The position numbers were made by a program, and so were the translations under genes. Below are positions 9,546 to 19,369 of a stretch of 64,000 bases of DNA, piece after piece; position 1 is the first letter of the stretch; the number at the start of each line of letters is the position of its first letter. The DNA lies in contig ONIL01000014.1 in NCBI GenBank assembly GCA_900317835.1, positions 83,681 through 147,680 on the forward strand, given 5' to 3'. The DNA comes from an uncultured Prevotellaceae bacterium. GTDB lineage: Bacteria; Bacteroidota; Bacteroidia; Bacteroidales; Muribaculaceae. A model generated the notes under the pieces. The model ran no database searches. It had not been told where the DNA came from and worked only from the letters and a program-made list of their open reading frames with translations.

Positions 9546-9863
9546 ATGGCTTGTAATGCAGACTTTGTGCAGTATATAGTTGACCAGTGTAGTGGCGCTG
9601 GCGAAATCATGACTAAGAAGATGTTTGGTGACTATGGCATCTATTGTGACGGAATAATATTCGGTCTCATCTGCGATGACCGTCTCTATATAAAGCCGAC
9701 CGAGGCTGCCCGTCTTGTACTCAAGAACGAGACACTATGCCCGCCATATGAGGGAGCAAAGGATTATTTCTATATTGCCGACGTTGATGACCGTGACTAT
9801 CTGTCGGCGCTTGTCCGTGCAACGTGCAATGCCTTGCCAGAACCCAAGAATCACAAACGATAA
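9546..9863 (+). CDS. TfoX/Sxy N-terminal domain protein
   Basis: 105 residues, essentially a single TfoX N-terminal domain: MTKKMFGDYGIYCDGIIFGLICDDRLYIKP is the diagnostic region (split here only for description), with a C-terminal FYIADVDDRDYLSALVRAT helix. TfoX proper (competence regulator) has an extra C-terminal domain, which is absent here. In Bacteroidetes these single-domain proteins are common and their role is unclear. The ATG at 9546 was chosen over an in-frame ATG at 9411 because a -7 box lies between them and the extra 45 residues have no family similarity. Confidence 0.85.
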   Translation: MACNADFVQYIVDQCSGAGEIMTKKMFGDYGIYCDGIIFGLICDDRLYIKPTEAARLVLKNETLCPPYEGAKDYFYIADVDDRDYLSALVRATCNALPEPKNHKR

Positions 9864-9917
9864 CCCACACATTATTTCCCAAGAAATGTCATGCGGGTAA
9901 ATGTCCAAGTGGCACGA

Positions 9918-9965
9918 TAAAAAACCACTGATAATTAAATAAATTCGCTTAATTATCAGTGGTTT
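9918..9965 (-). terminator. Strong intrinsic terminator downstream of tRNA-Gly
   Basis: A perfect 16-bp inverted repeat (9922-9937 with 9950-9965, 12-nt loop) is followed on the minus strand by a run of six T. It ends the tRNA transcript and may also act on the plus-strand TfoX-like gene. Confidence 0.85.
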
Positions 9966-9974
9966 ATCCTTTTG

Positions 9975-10047
9975 AGCGGTAAACGGGACTCGAACCCGCG
10001 GCCCTCAGCTTGGGAAGCTGATGCTCTACCAACTGAGCTACTACCGC
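9975..10047 (-). tRNA. tRNA-Gly (anticodon CCC)
   Basis: 73-nt cloverleaf on the minus strand. The acceptor GCGGTAG pairs with TTACCGC, the D-arm contains AGCTCAGTTGG, the anticodon stem is TCAGC/GCTGA with loop TTCCCAA (anticodon CCC), the T-arm contains GGTTCGAGTCC, and the discriminator is T as in bacterial glycine tRNAs. CCA is not encoded. It decodes GGG. Isolated, not part of a tRNA array. Confidence 0.95.
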
Positions 10048-10084
10048 ATTCCCTGATATGATGTTCCTAGTGGCGTCTTCTTGC

Positions 10085-10420
10085 TCAAGAGACAGCATCG
10101 TTGATGATCTCGGTAACGCTGTCGCCATTCTCAGTGGCATAATAGCGCACGGTCAAGGTATCATTGATCTCCCACGAAGCGCGGTGGTCGCTGTCCAGAT
10201 CAGGATAACTGAACTCAATGGTGTCGTCACCCACCTTGAGGTAAACGCTGTTCATCGCTCCGTCAATGGCAACGCCTGTCACCTCAATTTCTTGAGGAAT
10301 CGTATCATTAACACTCGTCGTGTCAATGCCGTTGCTCGTGTTGTCCTGTTGTCCCTCGCTGGTGCAGGACAGGCCTGACATGGCCACTATAATGCCGAAT
10401 GCCAAAACTAGTTTTTTCAT
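10085..10420 (-). CDS. Small hypothetical lipoprotein
   Basis: 111 residues. Signal peptide with lipobox SGLSC (Cys about residue 19), then a low-complexity acidic/polar linker and a compact beta-rich domain (EVTGVAIDGAMNSVYLKVG, then TIEFSYPDLD, TLTVRYYATENGD). It probably faces the periplasm, anchored in a membrane. No named family recognised. It has a full Bacteroidetes promoter at 10459-10489 and is monocistronic. Confidence 0.75.
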   Translation of the reverse strand: MKKLVLAFGIIVAMSGLSCTSEGQQDNTSNGIDTTSVNDTIPQEIEVTGVAIDGAMNSVYLKVGDDTIEFSYPDLDSDHRASWEINDTLTVRYYATENGDSVTEIINDAVS

Positions 10421-10458
10421 GTTGCCAAATTATTAATAATGCGTTTGTTTTACAACAG

Positions 10459-10489
10459 CAAAATTACTCCTTTTTATCGAAGCGGCAAA
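10459..10489 (-). promoter_or_regulatory. Canonical Bacteroidetes promoter for the 10085-10420 lipoprotein
   Basis: On the minus strand TTTG (10486-10489), a 19-nt spacer and TAATTTTG (10459-10466) fit the -33/-7 consensus exactly. Confidence 0.75.
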
Positions 10490-10542
10490 AAAATACCTGA
10501 ATTTTTACACGGTACACTCTTGGCGTTTCAATGTAACGCTAA

Positions 10543-11106
10543 CTAGAATTTATAGTTGTCTGTGTCTAGTCCGTCCATCTCCTCGAAGTCCGAAATCTCG
10601 TCTTCGTCGTATTCCTCGTCACCGTAGAATTCGCTCTTGTCTATGGCGTCGATGTTGTTGGCATCGGGAATCTTGGGGATGGTGATGAAGTCGCTAATGT
10701 CCACATTCTCTTCAGGAGGGTTGCCCACCTTTCGCTCGCACAAGGGGTCGTGGAGCGTTTTGCCAGGGATGACTTCTTTAAGCTTGACCTTGAAGAAGCG
10801 CTCGGTCATGTAATCGAACACAAACTTCATCCTCTGGCCCTCGTCCTCGATGAGCTCATCGAGCTGGGTATCGTCCATGATCCAAATGTCCTCGTCACTG
10901 TCACTGCCCATGTCCATACATGTGACTTCCTTCTCTTTGTTCCATTCGTCGTCACAGATGTAGAATGAATCCATCTGTTCCTTATTGTAGCCAGCTGAAT
11001 CTAATATGGTGTTGCGCAGCTGCATGAAGGATGCCGTTGAATCAATCGCGATTTGCAGCTTGAAGTTATCGGCTTCGTCCGAGACAATGACAAATTTGTA
11101 AATCAT
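10543..11106 (-). CDS. pRiA4b ORF-3-like family protein
   Basis: 187 residues. The N-terminal half (MIYKFVIVSDEADNFKLQIAID, then STASFMQLRNTILDSAGY, then MDSFYICDDEWNKEKEV) and the segment MKFVFDYMTERFFKVKLKEV follow the plasmid pRiA4b ORF-3 (IS1096 passenger-like) fold. The C-terminal 60 residues are strongly acidic, with EEYDEDEISDFEEMDG. Despite the family name this single-copy form is common in Bacteroidales chromosomes and nothing mobile is near it. Function unknown. Likely promoter about 30-60 bp upstream (CTTG-N19-TAATTTCG). Confidence 0.8.
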   Translation of the reverse strand: MIYKFVIVSDEADNFKLQIAIDSTASFMQLRNTILDSAGYNKEQMDSFYICDDEWNKEKEVTCMDMGSDSDEDIWIMDDTQLDELIEDEGQRMKFVFDYMTERFFKVKLKEVIPGKTLHDPLCERKVGNPPEENVDISDFITIPKIPDANNIDAIDKSEFYGDEEYDEDEISDFEEMDGLDTDNYKF

Positions 11107-11229
11107 AGTAAAGTGTTTCTATAGTTTTGATGTTGCGAAATTACTAATACATTTTTATCAAGCAAGTGTTTTTGGGCATTTTTTTTGAATTTAGGGCTAA
11201 AAAACCGCTTTACACTTGCACATCAACAG

Positions 11230-11256
11230 GAAACCACGCCTGCAGGGGCGTGGCTT
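11230..11256 (-). terminator. Probable terminator of serine palmitoyltransferase
   Basis: CCACGCC (11234-11240) and GGCGTGG (11247-11253) form a 7-bp GC stem with a 6-nt loop, 35 bp after the stop codon. The minus-strand tail is only moderately T-rich, so confidence is limited. Confidence 0.55.
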
Positions 11257-11288
11257 CACATTATACTATATGACGTTATTCACATGAT

Positions 11289-12476
11289 TTAGGGCACGAG
11301 GCCGTAGGCGCGGAATACCTTCTGAATCTTCTCCAAGGCGAAGCTCACTTGCTCATGCGTGTGGGTTGCCATGAGGCTGAAGCGGATGAGTGTGTCGTTG
11401 GGAGCCACAGCCGGGGAGACGACGGGATTGACAAAGATGCCCTCGTTCAACAGGTCACGTGTGATGGCAAACGTCTTGTTGTTATCACGGATGAACAAGG
11501 GAATGATGGGCGTCTCGGTGTGTCCAATCTCGAATCCCATCTCGCGGAAGCCCTGCAATGCCTCTCTGGTAATGGCCCACAGGTGCTCCTGGCGCTCGGG
11601 CTCGGCAATGAGGATGTCGATAGCCTTCATCGCCGCTGCGGTCGAGGCGGGAGTGATGCTGGCTGTGAAAATGTAGCTGCGCGAGTGGTGGCGCAAGTAG
11701 TTGGTGATGATTTTGTCTGTAGCAATGAAGCCTCCCAGCGAGGCAAACGACTTGGAGAACGTGCCCATAATCAGGTCCACCTCATCTCGCAGGCCGAAGT
11801 GGTCACACACGCCGCGGCCGCCCTCGCCGAACACGCCGATGCCGTGGGCCTCGTCAACCATGATGTTGGCATTATACTTGTGGGCCAGGTCAACGATATC
11901 AGGGAGCTTGCACACGTCGCCCTCCATCGAGAAGACACCGTCGGTAACGATGAGTTTCACACAGTCGGGCTCACACTTCTTGAGCTGAGCCTCGAGCGAT
12001 GCCATGTCGTTATGCTTGTACTTGAGCGAGTTGGAGAAAGACAGGCGACGGCCCTCGATAATCGATGCGTGATCCTGCTCATCCCACAGGATGTAATCCT
12101 CGCGGCCGGTGAGCGTGGAAATTACGCCCAGATTCACGCCGAATCCAGTGCTGTAGATCATCGCATCTTCCTTGCCTTCATATTCGGCCAGTTTGCGTTC
12201 TAATTCTTTGTGCAAGTCAAGTGTGCCGTTCAGGAATGGCGACCCTGCGCAACCCGTGCCATACTTCTGGGTGGCTTCGATAGCGGCTTGCTTGATGCGC
12301 TCATCGTTGACCAGGCCCGAATAACAGTTGGAGCCAAACATGAGCACTTTCTTGCCGTTCATGATGACCTCGGTGTCCTGCTCGCTCGAGATGGCGCGGA
12401 AGTAGGGATAAATTCCTGCTGCCTTAGCTTTCTGCGGCTCGTCATATCGAGCTAACTTACTCTGTAACAAGTTCAT
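11289..12476 (-). CDS. spt: Serine palmitoyltransferase (alpha-oxoamine synthase)
   Basis: 395-residue PLP enzyme that condenses serine with a fatty acyl-CoA/ACP to 3-ketosphinganine, the committed step of Bacteroidetes sphingolipids. The sequence closely follows the Bacteroides Spt pattern: VLMFGSNCYSGL, GTGCAGSPFLNGTLDLH, DHASIIEGRRLSFS, VTDGVFSMEGD, IMVDEAHGIGVFGE and the PLP lysine K242 in GTFSKSFASLGG. The related enzymes KBL and BioF are less likely given these motifs. ATG 12476 was chosen over a TTG at 12527: the extra residues are not family-like and the leader holds a hairpin. A -7 box lies at 12548-12555. Together with the inositol synthase it points to inositol sphingolipids. Confidence 0.9.
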   Translation of the reverse strand: MNLLQSKLARYDEPQKAKAAGIYPYFRAISSEQDTEVIMNGKKVLMFGSNCYSGLVNDERIKQAAIEATQKYGTGCAGSPFLNGTLDLHKELERKLAEYEGKEDAMIYSTGFGVNLGVISTLTGREDYILWDEQDHASIIEGRRLSFSNSLKYKHNDMASLEAQLKKCEPDCVKLIVTDGVFSMEGDVCKLPDIVDLAHKYNANIMVDEAHGIGVFGEGGRGVCDHFGLRDEVDLIMGTFSKSFASLGGFIATDKIITNYLRHHSRSYIFTASITPASTAAAMKAIDILIAEPERQEHLWAITREALQGFREMGFEIGHTETPIIPLFIRDNNKTFAITRDLLNEGIFVNPVVSPAVAPNDTLIRFSLMATHTHEQVSFALEKIQKVFRAYGLVP

Positions 12477-12500
12477 ATATCTATGTTTATTTCTTTGTCC

Positions 12501-12528
12501 GTTGACGGAAACGACAGTGACCGTCAAC
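12501..12528 (-). other. Leader hairpin of spt mRNA
   Basis: GTTGACGG (12501-12508) and CCGTCAAC (12521-12528) form a perfect 8-bp stem with a 12-nt loop, between the predicted transcription start and the spt ATG (12476). It could control translation or mRNA stability. Confidence 0.5.
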
Positions 12529-12547
12529 TTTTGATGATAATTGGCTG

Positions 12548-12555
12548 CAAATATA
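12548..12555 (-). promoter_or_regulatory. -7 box for spt
   Basis: Minus-strand TATATTTG is an exact TAnnTTTG match. It gives a leader of about 65 nt. No clear -33. Confidence 0.5.
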
Positions 12556-12676
12556 CAAAAATAATCCTTAAGAAAATGTAAAAATTACTGCTAAAAGTGG
12601 CAAATTGGCCAAATCGACCTTGTCTAATCAATTATCAAGCAATTATTATGCTCTATTAAAGATTTTTAAATGAGCA

Positions 12677-12862
12677 TTAGTTGTGGTCAATGTCATCCAT
12701 TTCTAACTCGGCGTTGTGCATCAAGTCATAGTCCGAAAACTCAATGCCGTCAAACTCGCCGTCCTCAAACATGAGATAATCTTGCCTGAAACAACTCGTT
12801 GCCGTCAACAGGTACAAAGTGATAACGGCAATCAATACGATAGTCTTTTTTACTTTTCTCAT
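12677..12862 (-). CDS. 61-aa acidic lipoprotein
   Basis: A basic N-terminus (MRKVKKT), a hydrophobic helix and lipobox TATSC (Cys about residue 24) are followed by a 37-residue strongly acidic tail ending EMDDIDHN. The layout and a -7 box just upstream (12887-12894, TATATTTG) argue for a real gene. It would be a short acidic tail on a lipid anchor. Function unknown; no family recognised. Divergent from ligA. Confidence 0.6.
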   Translation of the reverse strand: MRKVKKTIVLIAVITLYLLTATSCFRQDYLMFEDGEFDGIEFSDYDLMHNAELEMDDIDHN

Positions 12863-12886
12863 AGATTCATTTTGTTAATAGACCTG

Positions 12887-12894
12887 CAAATATA
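12887..12894 (-). promoter_or_regulatory. -7 box for the 61-aa lipoprotein
   Basis: Minus-strand TATATTTG, an exact match, 25 bp before the ATG at 12862. The -33 box is not recognisable. Confidence 0.45.
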
Positions 12895-12944
12895 GCAAAA
12901 AATCAAAAAATCGGGTCTCTTTCTTAAAAAAAACACTAATTTAG

Positions 12945-14990
<2,046 letters not shown>

Positions 14991-15052
14991 GGATGGCGGC
15001 TGACAACACGTAGCGTTCATGGTGCTGCTACCCAGCAGGATAAAATGATGAG

Positions 15053-15685
15053 ATGAATCTGAAAATGAAAAGAATATTAGTGATAATGGCAGTCTTGGTA
15101 ACTAGTTGCTTTCAAGTGATTCAGGGGCAAGAAGTCGAGACTTTTGTGACAGCGTTGATGCGACAATACCCCGAGGCACGCCTGTTGGACATCTACAAGT
15201 CCTGTTTCCAGGACTATATGGGCGCAGAGCATCTGGTGAACGATGCCGAATCAGCTAGAGCCTACCTGGAGCAGGAACTTGCCACGACCGATGCCGATAA
15301 ACTCCTGCCGTGGTTTTTTGAGCCGTGCGGTGTGAATGGCCGCTATGTCCGTGTGAGCCTGAAGGCCGTTTTGGATGGGAAAATAACTGCCGACATGCTG
15401 CTTGATACCTTCGTCGCCAGTGCAAATGACCCAGACCGACCCAGCGTCGAGCAGTGGTCCAACCAATGGCACGACATCATTGTAGTTATTGATGGCATGG
15501 GGCTCAACTTGCCGCACTGCGACGAGGACAGGCAATTCATCGAGCAGGTGTTGGCCCAAGGCAAATATGCCATCAGTCATTCACCCGAATACCGTGAAGC
15601 CTATTCTCCCCATTACCGCATCGTCCGTCGTGACATCTTCGACCAGCAACTAAAAGGACGCTTAACCAGTCATTGTTGTCATTGA
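15053..15685 (+). CDS. Secreted conserved protein of unknown function
   Basis: 210 residues. Signal peptide near residues 5-25 (MKRILVIMAVLVTSCF then QVIQGQ). A Cys falls in a lipobox-like position, but cleavage after QGQ is also plausible. The mature part has the conserved-looking YPEARLLDIYKSCFQDYMGAEHL followed by a helix with EQELA, the segment WFFEPCGVNGRYVRVSLKAV and a C-terminal YREAYSPHYRIVRRDIF. This pattern recurs in Bacteroidales proteins of unknown function. The start may be at 15053 or at the in-frame ATG 15065. Transcribed in the same direction as ligA. Confidence 0.72.
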   Translation: MNLKMKRILVIMAVLVTSCFQVIQGQEVETFVTALMRQYPEARLLDIYKSCFQDYMGAEHLVNDAESARAYLEQELATTDADKLLPWFFEPCGVNGRYVRVSLKAVLDGKITADMLLDTFVASANDPDRPSVEQWSNQWHDIIVVIDGMGLNLPHCDEDRQFIEQVLAQGKYAISHSPEYREAYSPHYRIVRRDIFDQQLKGRLTSHCCH

Positions 15686-15706
15686 TTGGCTGTAGAATAA
15701 TAATTT

Positions 15707-15744
15707 GCGCCCCGTCGGTCAACTTGATGACTCGAGCGGGGCGC
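15707..15744. terminator. GC-rich hairpin between converging genes
   Basis: GCGCCCCG (15707-15714) pairs with CGGGGCGC (15737-15744) around a 22-nt loop, between the stop at 15685 and the converging stop at 15814. There is no T-tract, so a Rho-independent role is uncertain. It may protect 3' ends. Confidence 0.4.
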
Positions 15745-15813
15745 CAGACTTCATGCTCACTTGAGAGCAACGCGTTTCCGTTTATAAAATTCAATTCTAT
15801 TTGTTATGTCGTT

Positions 15814-16431
15814 TTAGCGATGTGCTTTGTCGCGGTAGGGCAGGATCTCGCCATAGATTGTCATCGGTGTACCGCCAGTGATGCGTGCCATGGCGCGCTT
15901 GGTGTTGTGGAATAACGTGATGAATACCTCAGCGTTGACGCTCCCGCTAATCAGGTGATATTGCATGTTAACGTCACCATTGTCTTTATAGGTGATGCGT
16001 TTGTTGCGCACTTTTCCTTTGCCTGTCCATCCTCCAAGGCCGTTTGAGCCGGCACTGCCATTGTTCAATGCGAACTGGATGATGCCATCTTCGTCTTGAA
16101 CGAGGATGAAATTGGAATTCTGATTGATGTTGTAATGACGGTATCCCATGTTGCCTATCTCGATGTTGTCGGCCACCAGTACAAAGTAGCCGCGACGCAA
16201 CGAGTTGGAAGCCTTGGCATAGGCAATCTCATCATTGTGTGCACGCAGGCGTTTCTCGCGCTCTTTGATTTCTTGCTCGGTTTCTTGTACGGGCTCGGCG
16301 GGAGTGATCATCTCTAGCTTTACGTTCTCATCTGTTTCGATATCTACTTCGTCAGGAGTCTGCGCTGCTGTCACCATAGTCAAAGCGACTATTGCGCTTA
16401 ATGTTAGCAGTATTCTTTTCATTGTTGTCAA
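15814..16431 (-). CDS. DUF4251 family exported protein
   Basis: 205 residues. Signal peptide (residues about 4-24, ending VTAAQ), an acidic linker with a Glu/Lys-rich helix, then the DUF4251 domain: LRRGYFVLVADNIEIG, YHYNINQNSNFILV-like strand, IIQFALNNGSAGSNGLGGWTGKG and the C-terminal strand AEVFITLFHNTKRAMARITGGTP. This family is nearly confined to Bacteroidales and is likely periplasmic; its role is unknown. The start could also be the second Met (16422), which fits the signal peptide better. Confidence 0.82.
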   Translation of the reverse strand: MTTMKRILLTLSAIVALTMVTAAQTPDEVDIETDENVKLEMITPAEPVQETEQEIKEREKRLRAHNDEIAYAKASNSLRRGYFVLVADNIEIGNMGYRHYNINQNSNFILVQDEDGIIQFALNNGSAGSNGLGGWTGKGKVRNKRITYKDNGDVNMQYHLISGSVNAEVFITLFHNTKRAMARITGGTPMTIYGEILPYRDKAHR

Positions 16432-16484
16432 GAGGTTTAAATGATTAGTGTTTGTCCTTTAGACGTCATTTCCCGAAAATTGTT

Positions 16485-16492
16485 TAATTTTG
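16485..16492 (+). promoter_or_regulatory. -7 box for the CPBP protease gene
   Basis: TAATTTTG matches TAnnTTTG. A transcript starting about 7 nt downstream cannot contain the TTG at 16490, so the ATG at 16514 is the start. Confidence 0.5.
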
Positions 16493-16513
16493 CATGGTAA
16501 AAAATCAACATTT

Positions 16514-17395
16514 ATGGAAAAAAAGACAAATTTCTCGCTTTCGTCACGCCTGCTCATCATCATGTTTCTTTTGGGGGTTGGTTTTGTCATTGCAGCCGTG
16601 TCGTCGGCACTGGTGATCATGTGGCAGCATGGCCTGTTGGCAGGTCTTACATTGCAGGCGGTGTTCGCCTTTATCCTGCCTGCAGTTGCTGCCATGGCGA
16701 TTTTTTACCGTCGGCCATTTCATGCAATGGCACTGGATTGTGCCCCAAGCTGGATGTCACTGCTGGTTGTCGTGTTGTTCTATATTGTCTCGTTGCCTGC
16801 CATGAACTGGTTAGTGTCGGCCAACGAGGCCATGACTTTGCCCTCATGGATGAGCGGCATTGAACAATGGATGAGGATTGCCGAGGATTCTGCAGCCGAC
16901 TCTACGCGTCAACTGCTGGACATTCACAGTATCGGCCAACTGTTGTTGACGATTTTTGTCGTTGGTCTGATGGCAGGAGTGAGCGAGGAGATGTTTTTCC
17001 GTGGCGCGTTGTTGCGCACAATGCAAGACAGTCGTATGGGGACTCATGCCGTCGTTTGGATAGTCGCCATTATTTTCAGTGCAATCCACCTGCAATTCTA
17101 TGGCTTCATCCCTCGCATGGTATTGGGTTTATGGCTTGGCTATCTGCTGGTGTGGACCCGTTGCCTGTGGGTGCCCATCATTGCCCACACCTTGAACAAC
17201 AGCACTGTTGTAGTCTTCAGTTTCCTGGCCAACAAAGGCATTGTCCCCGAGAGCTATGGCGATGACTTGGGTTTGCCCGCCGATGGGGGCTTCCCTTGGC
17301 TCGCTATTCTGAGTTTTGCTGCCAGTATTGCTTTGGCCGTATGGACCTATTATCACTTTTGTGTAAAAGAAAGACGCAAAGAGAAAATAATTTAA
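16514..17395 (+). CDS. CPBP family intramembrane glutamic protease (CAAX/Abi-like)
   Basis: 293 residues, polytopic, with about seven or eight hydrophobic helices. Catalytic motifs of the CPBP (Rce1-like) family are present: EEMFFRGALLR (E158, E159 and R), then AIHLQF with a His in a following helix, and the terminal WVPIIAHTLNN with His/Asn. Such proteases cleave within membranes. In bacteria the roles include bacteriocin self-immunity and signal processing, but the substrate here is unknown. The start was moved to ATG 16514 because the -7 box overlaps the upstream TTG. It is not adjacent to any bacteriocin gene. Confidence 0.87.
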   Translation: MEKKTNFSLSSRLLIIMFLLGVGFVIAAVSSALVIMWQHGLLAGLTLQAVFAFILPAVAAMAIFYRRPFHAMALDCAPSWMSLLVVVLFYIVSLPAMNWLVSANEAMTLPSWMSGIEQWMRIAEDSAADSTRQLLDIHSIGQLLLTIFVVGLMAGVSEEMFFRGALLRTMQDSRMGTHAVVWIVAIIFSAIHLQFYGFIPRMVLGLWLGYLLVWTRCLWVPIIAHTLNNSTVVVFSFLANKGIVPESYGDDLGLPADGGFPWLAILSFAASIALAVWTYYHFCVKERRKEKII

Positions 17396-17401
17396 GTTGA
17401 A

Positions 17402-17435
17402 TTTGCATTTTGTCGGGAAAAATGCTTTACCTTTG
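17402..17435 (+). promoter_or_regulatory. Promoter of the sppA-lpxK-pnp-thiL operon
   Basis: TACCTTTG (17428-17435) is an exact -7 box, with TTTG at 17402-17405 separated by 22 nt, slightly wider than consensus. The leader to sppA is about 100 nt. Confidence 0.55.
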
Positions 17436-17538
17436 TAGGTTAGAGTAATGCGCACTGGCGGCCTAGGATCCGCTGAGTGTCGGCAATGGTTTGATATATA
17501 ATTACTTAGAATGATAAAACATAAAATACTGTAAGATT

Positions 17539-19338
17539 ATGATGAAGAAATTTATCCTTATCGTGTGTGGCTCGTTTGTCGGTGCATTCTTGGCATTCCT
17601 GTTGTTCATGTTTGCTGCGATGGTCATGAGCTTTGCCGTCATGGGCTCCATGAGTATGGGTTCCGCCAAGAAGGCTGTTAGCGTTTCCAAGCATTCGATT
17701 CTCAAGTTGGATCTTGGCACCGAAATCACCGAGCGCGGTGGTGCTGAGCCTATTGACATGATGTCTTTTCTGCAGAGCGGAGAGCTGCCTTCCAGCCTTG
17801 GTCTGAACACGCTTCTCTCGGCCATCAAGAATGCTGCAAGCAATGACAAGGTGGATGGCATCTATATCGAGTGCAATGGTGTGAGCGCTGCTCCCGCCAC
17901 ACTCCAAACCGTGCGTCGGGCACTCAAGGAGTTCAAAAAAAGCGGTAAGTGGATCGCAGCCTACGGTTATGAGGGTATCAATCAGGCCGACTATTACCTG
18001 GCTAGCGTTGCCGACAGCATCTATATCAACCCAGTTGGGGCGCTTGACCTGCATGGTATGGCTTCAGTCACCCCCTATTTTAAGAAATTGTTCGACAAGA
18101 TTGGTGTCGAAATGCAGGTTGTGCGCGTAGGCACGTTCAAAAGTGCAGTTGAGCCCTACATGCTCACTGACATGAGTGAAGCCAACCGCTTGCAGCAGGA
18201 GCACTACATGGGCGTCATCTGGAAAGAGATGCTCGACAGCATCGCTGCTGACCGCAAGTTGCAGACCGATGCCCTGAATTCCTTGTGCGACAGTGTGATG
18301 CTCACCTTCCTGCCCGACCAGCTCATCAAGGAGAAACTGGTGGATAAGATGGTTTATAAGAATGAAATGGAGAACATCCTGCGTGCCCGCACTGATGTGA
18401 AAAAGGGCGACGACTTGAATTATGTGACTTCCAGCGACCTGGCTGATGATCTGGAGATTGGCGCCAGTGGCGACCATATCGCAGTGGTATATGCTGTGGG
18501 TGGTATTGACGATGGCGGCAGTTTCGCTTCGACCGATGAGGGTATCAATAGCGAGAAGTTGAGCAAGACGATCACCAAGCTCATGAATGATGATAATGTC
18601 AAGGGTATGGTACTTAGGGTGAACTCGCCCGGCGGTAGCGCCTTCGGTAGTGAACAGATTTGGAAAGCTGTCATGGACTTCAAGGCAGCCGGCAAGCCTG
18701 TTGCCGTGTCGATGGGTGACTATGCCGCTTCAGGTGGCTATTATATCTCGTGCTGTGCCGATCGCATTTTTGCTGAGCGCACCACTATCACTGGATCGAT
18801 TGGTATTTTTGGCGTGATTCCCAACCTTTCTGAACTCGTCGAGAACAAGTTGGGTGTACACATGGCTTCTGTCAAGACCAATGAGAATGCCGATATGGCT
18901 GCAGCTGGCAAAAAACTGACACCCGCTCAGTTGGCAGCGATGCAGAACATGGTTAACCAGGGCTATGAACTGTTCACCAAGCGTTGTGCCGATGGCCGGC
19001 ACGTGAGTCAGGATTCAATCAAGAAGATTGCCGAGGGTCGCGTGTGGGACGGCATCACTGCCAAGCAGATTGGTTTGGTGGATGACTTCGGTGGCATTCG
19101 CGAGGCCGTTGCATGGGTCGCTGACAAGGCTAAGATGGGTAAGGACTATCAGACCCAGAACTATCCCACCATGAAGGACAGCTTTGAGGCTTTGCTCGAC
19201 AAGTACATGGTCAATCGCTATGAGGCGCGTCTGCAGGGCGAGATGGGATTACTCTACGACTGGCACAAGCAACTGCAGCGCATTTTGGGCCGTGATTACA
19301 TCCTGTGCATTATGCCTGAGGAAGAAATTCTGTTTTAG
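17539..19338 (+). CDS. sppA: Signal peptide peptidase SppA, 67K type
   Basis: 599 residues. Membrane-bound serine protease that degrades cleaved signal peptides. One N-terminal membrane helix (residues about 4-35) is followed by two tandem SppA domains. The first has the Lys-region pattern ADYYLASVADSIYINPVGALDLHG. The second has the nucleophile Ser in DYAASGGYYISC and ERTTITGSIGIFGV. The length matches long-form E. coli-type SppA. Heads an operon with lpxK (31 bp), purine nucleoside phosphorylase (49 bp) and thiL (3 bp). Confidence 0.93.
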   Translation: MMKKFILIVCGSFVGAFLAFLLFMFAAMVMSFAVMGSMSMGSAKKAVSVSKHSILKLDLGTEITERGGAEPIDMMSFLQSGELPSSLGLNTLLSAIKNAASNDKVDGIYIECNGVSAAPATLQTVRRALKEFKKSGKWIAAYGYEGINQADYYLASVADSIYINPVGALDLHGMASVTPYFKKLFDKIGVEMQVVRVGTFKSAVEPYMLTDMSEANRLQQEHYMGVIWKEMLDSIAADRKLQTDALNSLCDSVMLTFLPDQLIKEKLVDKMVYKNEMENILRARTDVKKGDDLNYVTSSDLADDLEIGASGDHIAVVYAVGGIDDGGSFASTDEGINSEKLSKTITKLMNDDNVKGMVLRVNSPGGSAFGSEQIWKAVMDFKAAGKPVAVSMGDYAASGGYYISCCADRIFAERTTITGSIGIFGVIPNLSELVENKLGVHMASVKTNENADMAAAGKKLTPAQLAAMQNMVNQGYELFTKRCADGRHVSQDSIKKIAEGRVWDGITAKQIGLVDDFGGIREAVAWVADKAKMGKDYQTQNYPTMKDSFEALLDKYMVNRYEARLQGEMGLLYDWHKQLQRILGRDYILCIMPEEEILF

Positions 19339-19369
19339 TTCCTTGCAAACGGATACTGGCAGTTAAATA

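Noticed and set aside
10543-11106. Insertion-sequence passenger gene, suggested by the pRiA4b/IS1096 family name
   Set aside because: No inverted repeats, transposase or target duplication around it; chromosomal single-gene context.
11349-12203. 284-codon plus-strand frame opposite serine palmitoyltransferase
   Set aside because: The opposite strand encodes an unmistakable conserved enzyme; the antisense frame has no domain features.
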